The translations under genes were made by a program, and so were the position numbers. A DNA stretch of 5,448 nucleotides from Planctomycetales bacterium. Lineage in GTDB: Bacteria; Planctomycetota; Phycisphaerae; SM23-33. Below the pieces are notes generated by a model. The model made no database searches. It was not told the DNA's origin and was given only the letters and a program-made list of their open reading frames with translations. Below are positions 1 through 4,750 of this stretch, in pieces. Each line of letters starts with the position of its first letter. Within the stretch, counting starts at the first letter, position 1. The stretch is taken from assembly GCA_030631125.1 (NCBI GenBank), contig DAOVLS010000191.1:1-5448 (forward strand). Direction: 5' to 3'.

Positions 1-128
1 GAAAGCCCAAACATGCACTATATCACGCAGGGGCTGGACCTCCAATAGTAAGGCATTCGGCATTTGGCATTGGTGGTCGAGGGTCGTCGCACGTTCTGCA
101 GCATCCTTTGCGGGACCGGTAAAAAAAT

Positions 129-244
129 GAATATTGAATATCGAGCAGAGAATTTTGAATGTCGAAGTAAAAGAAACAAACCGCCTTTAAGGGGCGCTTT
201 TTTCACTTCGAAATTCGACATTCTCTGCTCGATATTCAATATTC
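129..244. repeat. Long palindrome with 40-nt arms
   Basis: The left arm (129-168) is the reverse complement of the right arm (205-244). The outer 25 bases (129-153 against 220-244) match perfectly, and the inner 15 differ at three positions. The arms flank a 36-nt loop that is itself terminator-like. Transcribed from either strand, this would fold into a very stable hairpin. Palindromes of this AT-rich type are, as I recall, scattered in many copies through Planctomycetota and related genomes and often give rise to spurious small ORFs. I cannot confirm the copy number here. Confidence 0.88.
182..203. terminator. Possible bidirectional intrinsic terminator in palindrome loop
   Basis: CGCC (182-185) pairs with GGCG (193-196) across a 7-nt loop, followed on the + strand by a run of six T (198-203). 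On the other strand the same stem is followed by a T-rich stretch (complement of 169-180). The stem is only four GC pairs long but sits inside the much longer 129-244 palindrome. It could terminate transcription entering from either side. This is inferred from structure only. Confidence 0.4.
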
Positions 245-295
245 TCTGTTGGCGTGCCAACCCTGTGCTGCCAATACCGAATGCCTTCCTTACTA

Positions 296-348
296 AAGCC
301 TGCCCGTGAGAGTCCGATGAATGTTGTTGGAGGGGGCAGTCCAGGCTT
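296..348 (+). promoter_or_regulatory. Imperfect hairpin in leader of HTH/receiver gene
   Basis: AAGCC (296-300) pairs with GGCTT (344-348) and TGCCC (301-305) with GGGCA (334-338), leaving GTCCA bulged on the 3' side. The ten pairs close a 28-nt loop. The 3' arm includes the end of the purine-rich tract GGAGGGGG (329-336), the only Shine-Dalgarno-like sequence nearby. The structure ends 12 nt before ATG 361, so it could influence translation. No known riboswitch is recognised. Confidence 0.3.
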
Positions 349-360
349 CGGCGGGAACCG

Positions 361-936
361 ATGAGACGAAAAGAGGTTCTGACAACAGGGGAAGTGGCGA
401 AGATCTGCTGCGTGGCGCCGCGCACGGTCAGCAAGTGGTTCGATACGGGCCGGCTTCGGGGCTATCGAATTCCCGGCAGCAGGGACAGGCGAATCCCGCT
501 GACGCAACTCGTCCGGTTTATGAAGGACCATAACATGCCCCTGGCCGGGCTTGATGGAAATGTTACGCGCATCCTCCTGATAACTCCGCTGGGTTCCCAA
601 ACATCCGCCTTGGCCGACGACCTCGGCCAGGTGGACCGGTACGAAATCCAGATCGCTTCCAACGATTTCGAGGTCGGTATGAAAGCCGGCGATTTTCACC
701 CGCACGTCATCCTCGTGGACGTACAGGCCGACGCGATGGACGCGAAGGAAATTATCAAAAATCTACGGCTGAATTCGTCGCTGGCCGCTACGCGGGTCAT
801 TGCCCTGGTCGGGGCGATGACGAGCGGGCAGAAGCGGACTCTTCTCCGGCAGGGGTTCGACGATGCGGTCTCCGCCCCGTATAAGTTCGACGACCTCGTC
901 GCCGTCATTGAAACCGCTACAGACCTGATCTCGTAA
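361..936 (+). CDS. Excisionase/MerR-type HTH protein with degenerate receiver domain
   Basis: This 191-residue protein is probably a DNA-binding regulator. Residues about 6-58 form an excisionase/BldC-type winged HTH: LTTGEVAKICCVAPRTVSKW, then a wing with RIPGSRDRRIP. Residues about 68-190 follow the receiver (CheY-like) fold: strand RILLIT at 70-75, strand VILVD ending in Asp120 at the phosphoacceptor position, strand VIALV at 146-150, and a GFDDAVSAPY segment at 165-174. The receiver is degenerate. The acidic pair after strand 1 is Thr-Pro, the switch Thr/Ser is Val150, and the conserved Lys before Pro is Ala172. Phosphorylation is therefore doubtful, and the domain may act as a constitutive or protein-binding module. 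ATG 361 is the only good in-frame start. The nearest purine-rich tract (329-336) is about 25 nt upstream, so the ribosome binding site is weak. No histidine kinase is adjacent. The domain calls are firm; the target genes are unknown. Confidence 0.88.
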   Translation: MRRKEVLTTGEVAKICCVAPRTVSKWFDTGRLRGYRIPGSRDRRIPLTQLVRFMKDHNMPLAGLDGNVTRILLITPLGSQTSALADDLGQVDRYEIQIASNDFEVGMKAGDFHPHVILVDVQADAMDAKEIIKNLRLNSSLAATRVIALVGAMTSGQKRTLLRQGFDDAVSAPYKFDDLVAVIETATDLIS

Positions 937-937
937 G

Positions 938-1083
938 CGGGTGGCACCTTCAAGCGTAGCGAAACGCCTGCCATGCCGTAACCTTTGGCGAAGGCAGGAA
1001 GTGAAGCGAAGCTTGTGGGCGCATTGGCTTGCCGAGATGGGCACCCACAAACTCCGCTGCGCTCCGTTTGAAGGTGCCACCCG
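938..1083. repeat. Cloverleaf-like palindromic element between genes
   Basis: The outer stem joins 938-961 to 1060-1083: 16 perfect pairs (938-953 with 1068-1083), then 6 of 8. Inside are two further hairpins. One is CCTGCC/GGCAGG (967-972 with 993-998), extended by GCC/GGC (975-977 with 987-989). The other is centred on TTGTGGG/CCCACAA (1013-1019 with 1044-1050), and its flanks extend the match to 12 of 14. The whole 146-bp unit resembles a three-way-junction MITE or REP-type repeat. It begins two bases after the stop codon of the regulator gene. It encodes no credible protein. Confidence 0.82.
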
Positions 1084-1088
1084 TTTTT
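938..1088 (+). terminator. Terminator-like end of cloverleaf repeat
   Basis: The long GC-rich stem 938-953/1068-1083 is immediately followed by TTTTT (1084-1088) on the + strand, right after the regulator gene's stop codon. This geometry suits an intrinsic terminator for that gene, although the loop between the arms is far larger than usual. It may instead be a dispersed repeat co-opted for this role. Confidence 0.4.
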
Positions 1089-1130
1089 GCGATTTGCGTC
1101 GCGGCGCATTCCTTCCTACAATGGTCTCCC

Positions 1131-2135
1131 ATGAAGAACCTACCCATCTTGATTTGCTTCGTCGTTCTGCTGGCCGGGTGCGGGGGAAACGCCGGATATT
1201 TGGTCAAACCCGTCTCGCTTGATCAGCGTCTGGTCGAATCGGTCGTTCAGGCCGATCCGGGCTGGTTTGTCAAAAAGATTGCGTTAATCGACGTTAGCGG
1301 GCTGATTGTCAACGATCGCAGAGGCCCGTTGTTCGGTGATTGCGAGAATCCGGTCAGCCTGTTCGCCGAGAAACTTAACGCCGCCGCCGGGGATGCAAAC
1401 GTCAAGGCCGTCGTGCTCCGCATCAACTCGCCGGGCGGGACGGTCCAGGCCACCGAAGCGATGTACAATTGCCTGAAGCGGTTCCGAAAACGGACCGGCA
1501 AGCCGGTCATCGCGTGCATAACCGACGTCGGGGCGTCAGGGGGCTACTACCTTGCCTGCGGCTCGCAGCGGATTATCTGCCAGCCAAGCAGCATTACCGG
1601 TTCTATCGGCGTGATAATCCAGACGGTCAATTTCACCGGGACGATGAAGATGCTTGGAATAAAGGCCGACGCTGTTACCTCGGGCAAACTGAAGGCGATG
1701 GGCAGCCCGCTGAAGGACCTGACCAAGCAGGAGCGGCGGATATTCCAGGAGATGGTCAACGAGTTCTACGGCCAGTTCGTCGAGGTTGTCGCCGAGGGCA
1801 GGAGCGGTCTTGACGCCGACAAAGTCCGCAAACTAGCCGACGGCCGCGTGCTAACGGGCCGACAGGCGGTCCAGGCCGGTCTGGCCGACCAACTCGGAGG
1901 TCTCCAGGACGCCCTCGCCGAAGCCAGAAAGGCCGCGGGAATCAAAAAGGCCAAGGTCGTGATGTACCATCGACCGCTGGGGTATCGGGCGAACGTGTAT
2001 TCTGCCTCACCGGCTCATACGCCCGCGACGCAGATTAATCTGATCAACATCCAGATGGGCAGACTTCTGCTGCTGCACAGGCCAAGTTTCCTGTACCTCT
2101 GGAGCACCGACGTGCTGGAAAAGAATAATGACTGA
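1131..2135 (+). CDS. sppA: Signal peptide peptidase SppA-type serine protease, lipoprotein
   Basis: This is a family S49 membrane-associated serine protease that degrades leftover signal peptides and other membrane fragments. ATG 1131 gives 334 residues, the size of the half-length B. subtilis type. Residues 1-17 are a lipoprotein signal with lipobox LAGC (Cys17), so the protein should be lipid-anchored outside the cytoplasmic membrane instead of carrying the usual N-terminal TM helix. Conserved blocks are RINSPGG (97-103), GASGGYY with nucleophile Ser136, TSGKLKAMGSP with general base Lys188, and ADGRVLTGRQA (236-246). The Ser-Lys spacing of 52 matches the family dyad (S147/K199 in B. subtilis). 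An upstream in-frame ATG at 1029 is rejected because it starts inside a palindromic repeat and would bury the signal peptide. No clear Shine-Dalgarno is seen. The last two codons and the stop lie in the first heptamer of the 2128-2248 repeat. Confidence 0.93.
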   Translation: MKNLPILICFVVLLAGCGGNAGYLVKPVSLDQRLVESVVQADPGWFVKKIALIDVSGLIVNDRRGPLFGDCENPVSLFAEKLNAAAGDANVKAVVLRINSPGGTVQATEAMYNCLKRFRKRTGKPVIACITDVGASGGYYLACGSQRIICQPSSITGSIGVIIQTVNFTGTMKMLGIKADAVTSGKLKAMGSPLKDLTKQERRIFQEMVNEFYGQFVEVVAEGRSGLDADKVRKLADGRVLTGRQAVQAGLADQLGGLQDALAEARKAAGIKKAKVVMYHRPLGYRANVYSASPAHTPATQINLINIQMGRLLLLHRPSFLYLWSTDVLEKNND

Positions 2136-2248
2136 TGTCTAATGACTAATGTCTAAATAATGTCTAATGTCTAATGTCTAACGCTTTGCATCTTTTCGTC
2201 ATTGGTCATTAGACATTATTTAGACATTAGTCATTGGTCATTAGACAT
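2128..2248. repeat. Phased-heptamer palindrome, two 53-nt arms
   Basis: Each arm (2128-2180 and 2196-2248) consists of four heptamers, a 4-nt insert (AATA on the left, its complement TATT on the right), then three heptamers. Units follow ATGTCTA or ATGACYA. The arms are reverse complements with 45 of 53 positions matching, including a perfect 29-bp block (2141-2169 with 2207-2235). A 15-nt loop (2181-2195) separates them. The element is therefore both a tandem 7-mer array and a hairpin. Similar ATGTCTAATG palindromes are, as I recall, dispersed in Planctomycetota genomes. It fills most of the sppA to zinc-ribbon gene gap and overlaps the sppA stop codon. Confidence 0.92.
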
Positions 2249-2301
2249 TTTAAACTTATCATTTATTGATAGGCATGATTTTTCCCAGGTCGTTTTACGA
2301 C

Positions 2302-2308
2302 GGAGAAG
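2302..2308 (+). promoter_or_regulatory. Shine-Dalgarno that fixes the zinc-ribbon gene start
   Basis: GGAGAAG lies five bases before ATG 2314, a workable spacing. It supports that start over the in-frame ATG at 2266, which has no such motif and would put 16 unconserved-looking residues ahead of the zinc ribbon. Confidence 0.6.
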
Positions 2309-2313
2309 GTTGC

Positions 2314-3294
2314 ATGGCCATAAAGGTCCGTTGTCAGCAGTGCCGCAAGAAAGTATCGCTCGACGAGGCCTTTGCCGGTGGCGTGTGCCGCTGTCCGTAT
2401 TGCAAGGCGATAACGATGGTCTCCGGCGGGGGCGCGGTTTCCCACGCCGCCAGACCCGACAGGCCTGACTCGCCGACCGCCGCCTCACAAGGCCGGCAGG
2501 TCGAATCGGTCGAAGTCGTCCCGTTGGCCAAACCGGTTATGATCCAGGGGATTGTGACGCTGGTGCTGTCGGCATTTGTGCTGTTGCTGCTGGTGGTGGG
2601 TGTGTTCCTTGTGGTGAAGATAAGTACAGGCCCGGATAAGCAGCCCGCCCCCAACGGCGGCCCGGACCCGGTTGCAAACGGAACGAATGGGACGAACGGA
2701 ACAGATGTCAATGGCGACGACGACCTTCCGACGATGCCCGACCCGACCAATCCGTTCACTGCCAGGGGGCGCCATGTGGCCGGGATGGTCATTGCCACGC
2801 CGGTGGTGTATATCATTGACGCATCGTCGGGGATGCGGGATTTATATGACCCCGCCGTCGCCGTCGTGCGATATTCAATCCGTGCGATGGGCAGAGTTGG
2901 GCAGTTCAACGTAATTGTCCTGTCCGAAGAAGCCGCCAAGCCGCTTGCCGGCACATGGACAACCGGTGGCGATGCCGGCGATGCGAAGGCAAAGCAGTTT
3001 ATGAGGGCCAGTCAACCGGCCGGTGCGACCGACCTTGCCGAGGGCTTCCGCCGGGCGCTGGCCATGAAGCCCAGGACCGTCGTGGTGCTGACCGGAAAGG
3101 CGGTCGGCGGCGCGGACGAATTGGCGCAACAGGCCAAACGGGCCGGCGTCGGCATCTTCGCGGTAATGCTGGAAGCGCCGCCCGATGCCGTCAAGGTGAT
3201 GAAAAAACTCACCGCCGCAACGTCAGGCAAATGCCGACAATTCACAGGTGATGAAATTGCGGATTCGCTTTCCGAAGCCACGCCGCTGCCGTAG
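2314..3294 (+). CDS. Zinc-ribbon, single-TM, VWA-like domain protein
   Basis: This 326-residue protein is of unknown function. Residues 1-35 form a zinc-ribbon-like module with CQQC (Cys7, Cys10) and CPYC (Cys27, Cys30), plus an extra Cys25. A Pro/Ser-rich linker follows, then one strong TM helix (about 76-102) and a low-complexity linker with three NGT repeats (122-130) and an acidic patch. Residues about 162-318 look like a von Willebrand A-type Rossmann domain: VVYIIDASSGM (164-174), FNVIVLSE (198-205), GATDLAEGFRRAL (237-249) and TVVVLTG (255-261). The metal site is imperfect. DASSG replaces DxSxS and Gly261 replaces the late Asp, although Thr239 is kept. The likely topology is ribbon in the cytoplasm and VWA-like domain outside. 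Proteins of this architecture occur in Planctomycetota. The next gene begins 33 bp downstream, suggesting co-transcription. Confidence 0.85.
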   Translation: MAIKVRCQQCRKKVSLDEAFAGGVCRCPYCKAITMVSGGGAVSHAARPDRPDSPTAASQGRQVESVEVVPLAKPVMIQGIVTLVLSAFVLLLLVVGVFLVVKISTGPDKQPAPNGGPDPVANGTNGTNGTDVNGDDDLPTMPDPTNPFTARGRHVAGMVIATPVVYIIDASSGMRDLYDPAVAVVRYSIRAMGRVGQFNVIVLSEEAAKPLAGTWTTGGDAGDAKAKQFMRASQPAGATDLAEGFRRALAMKPRTVVVLTGKAVGGADELAQQAKRAGVGIFAVMLEAPPDAVKVMKKLTAATSGKCRQFTGDEIADSLSEATPLP

Positions 3295-3327
3295 CAGCCC
3301 ATGGCTGATGAATAAAGAGATCGATCA

Positions 3328-4623
3328 ATGAAAGCCGGATTCGCCAGTGTTCAAATTACGCCGCCTCTCGGAACAACCATGATGGGTTTCAGCACTCGTG
3401 ATCGCGACCATGGTTGTGAAGGAGTTCACGATGATCTGTTTGTACGGTCCCTGTACCTTTGCCACGGGGACCAGGAGGTACTGATCATGGGTCTGGACCT
3501 CTGCTTCCTTGACAGGGACGAAGCGGATCGCCTCAAGGGGGCCATTGGGCGCAGGATTGACCTTGCCCCAAGGCAGATACTGCTCAACACGTCGCACACC
3601 CACGTTGGCCCGGCGACCCACAGATGGGCCTTCGGCGACTACTGCGCGCTGCCCGACAGGTTCTACCTGCGGGAATTGGCGGCGGCTGTGGTTTCCGCCG
3701 CCTGTGAAGCGCGTGAGGCGGCACGTGAGGTTACGATGTGGGCCGGGGCCACCCGCTCGGCCCTGCCCATCAGCAGACGCAAGAAAGACGAGCAGGGGCG
3801 CGTTTTTTGGGGCCCGAATCCCGACGGTGTTGTGTACGAGTCGCTGCCGATATGCCTGTTCAAGGACCTGGCGGGCGAACCGGTGGCGCTACTGTTTTCA
3901 GTTTCGTGCCATCCTTCAACCATCGGCGGCTACGAGATTTCCGCGGACTACCCCGGCGTGGCCATGGAGAGGCTTGACGCATATCTCGGCACGGCGGCAA
4001 GCCTGTTCCTCCAGGGTACCGGTGGCGATACCAAGGCCAGTGTTACTGTCGAGGACGGGCGATGGCGCGGAACGTGGGAAGGCGTGGAAAAGGCCGGCGC
4101 CATGGTTGCGCAGGAGGTAATCGATGCCGTCGAAGCCGGGCTTGCTCAGGTCGAGCCACATATCCGGACATGTTCGATTGAGATGGATTGGCCCCTGGAC
4201 CCGGACATCGGCCGGTCCGGTTATGAAGCGCTGCTGGCTGACTCTGAGACGGACGATCTCAAACGCATGTGGGCCGAGAGGCAAATCGCCTGCATCGATC
4301 ATGGCGGGAGGTTGCCTACCTCGGCTATTATCACGGCTCACGGCGTCCAGATCGCCCAAGGCATCCGCCTCGTCGGGCTTGAGGGCGAAGCCGTTGCCGA
4401 ACTGGGACACCTCATCTTCAACTTCTATCGAAAGGGCGTTACGTTCCCGCTGGGATATACCGACGGCGCCCAACTCTACTTGCCGACCTCGGGAATGATG
4501 GATGAGGGAGGCTACGAAGTTAGCAGTTACCATGAGTACGGATACCCGGCTCCTTTGGCCAAAGGCGTCGAGCAGATACTTGAGAAGACGCTGCGCCGTC
4601 TGAAAGAGCACGGGGTGGAATAG
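3328..4623 (+). CDS. Neutral/alkaline ceramidase N-terminal-domain family hydrolase
   Basis: This 431-residue protein matches the catalytic domain of neutral ceramidases (Zn-dependent amide hydrolases), but without the C-terminal domain of true ceramidases. Family landmarks are a start of the form AGFASVQITPPLG (3-15), NTSHTHVGPA (87-96, zinc-binding His), SCHPSTIG (193-200, His195), QGTGGD (229-234), GLEGEAVAELG (350-360, Glu354 as the likely zinc ligand) and YLPTSG (384-389, Tyr384). By my alignment the Ser nucleophile of the Pseudomonas enzyme (N-L-S-P after AG) is not present: the loop reads GGDTKAS. There is no signal peptide or TM helix, so it should be cytoplasmic. Ceramide is therefore an unlikely substrate, and a small amide or another Zn-hydrolase substrate is possible. 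Its start follows a weak AGAGA (3316-3320). It lies 33 bp after the VWA-like gene and 127 bp before a corrinoid methyltransferase. The family call is solid; the reaction is unknown. Confidence 0.9.
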   Translation: MKAGFASVQITPPLGTTMMGFSTRDRDHGCEGVHDDLFVRSLYLCHGDQEVLIMGLDLCFLDRDEADRLKGAIGRRIDLAPRQILLNTSHTHVGPATHRWAFGDYCALPDRFYLRELAAAVVSAACEAREAAREVTMWAGATRSALPISRRKKDEQGRVFWGPNPDGVVYESLPICLFKDLAGEPVALLFSVSCHPSTIGGYEISADYPGVAMERLDAYLGTAASLFLQGTGGDTKASVTVEDGRWRGTWEGVEKAGAMVAQEVIDAVEAGLAQVEPHIRTCSIEMDWPLDPDIGRSGYEALLADSETDDLKRMWAERQIACIDHGGRLPTSAIITAHGVQIAQGIRLVGLEGEAVAELGHLIFNFYRKGVTFPLGYTDGAQLYLPTSGMMDEGGYEVSSYHEYGYPAPLAKGVEQILEKTLRRLKEHGVE

Positions 4624-4737
4624 ATTGTCCCGGGTGCGGGCAAGCCTCTATTGTGCTTTGCTATTTGAGCGGGGGACTTGTAAATCTCTGCGGCGTGGGC
4701 TATGAATACCTGCTTGGTCTGTGAGAATCCGGTATTG

Positions 4738-4743
4738 AAAGGG
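4738..4743 (+). promoter_or_regulatory. Ribosome binding site of the methyltransferase gene
   Basis: AAAGGG ends seven bases before ATG 4751. It agrees with homology, which places the conserved IIGEKIN block directly after this start. Confidence 0.5.
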
Positions 4744-4750
4744 TGCGATA

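Larger units (their letters stand above)
46..295. repeat. Nested inverted-repeat element, outer arms
   Basis: The outer ends are imperfect inverted repeats. TAGTAAGG at 46-53 pairs with CCTTACTA at 288-295, and GGCATTCGG at 52-60 pairs with CCGAATGCC at 277-285. The left arm overlaps these two words by two bases, while the right arm separates them by two. ATTGG near 69-73 pairs with CCAAT at 271-275. These ends enclose a second, much stronger palindrome (129-244). The arrangement looks like one dispersed repeat inside or fused to another, or a single MITE-like element. There is no transposase and no clear target-site duplication. The boundaries are approximate. Confidence 0.5.
1..360. other. 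Non-coding region upstream of the HTH/receiver gene
   Basis: This 360-bp stretch shows no convincing complete gene. Its reading frames run straight through an inverted repeat, so they encode mirror-image translations on the two strands, as expected for structural DNA rather than protein. It holds a nested palindrome (about 46-295) and an imperfect hairpin (296-348) just before the next gene. At the extreme left, frame 1 reads 15 codons (ESPNMHYITQGLDLQ) to a TAG at 46-48. This could be the tail of a gene lying mostly outside the window, but it is too short to identify. I saw no promoter that I would defend. Confidence 0.6.

Noticed and set aside
1..48. Tail of an upstream gene (15 codons to TAG)
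   Set aside because: Too short to identify, and all three frames are open for some distance here. It is mentioned only as a possibility.
64..309. 81-codon + strand frame across the 129-244 palindrome, with counterparts on the - strand
   Set aside because: It is read through both arms of an inverted repeat, so the two strands give near-mirror peptides. There is no domain and no supporting ribosome site.
1029..1130. 34-residue N-terminal extension of SppA
   Set aside because: The first half lies in the cloverleaf repeat, and using it would place the lipoprotein signal internally. ATG 1131 gives a textbook lipobox.
2128..2248. CRISPR-like array
   Set aside because: The repeat units are 7 nt with no unique spacers, and the array is a palindrome. 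There are no cas genes nearby.
2266..2313. Earlier start for the zinc-ribbon/VWA-like protein
   Set aside because: ATG 2314 has a GGAGAAG five bases upstream and begins right at the conserved ribbon. The earlier ATG has neither.
2334..2954. 206-codon antisense frame under the VWA-like gene
   Set aside because: The low-complexity Thr/Ser/Pro translation is a by-product of GC-rich codons on the + strand, and no motif is present.
3295..3307. CAGCC-CAT-GGCTG hairpin after the VWA-like gene as a terminator
   Set aside because: It has only five pairs and no following T run, and the next gene starts 20 bp later, so read-through is more likely.
3916..4611. 231-codon antisense frame under the ceramidase-family gene
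   Set aside because: It is a shadow of a gene with clear family motifs on the + strand. The translation shows no recognisable domain.
4624..4750. Cobalamin or other riboswitch ahead of the methyltransferase
   Set aside because: The gap is short and I could not find a B12-box-like sequence or a convincing multi-stem fold.
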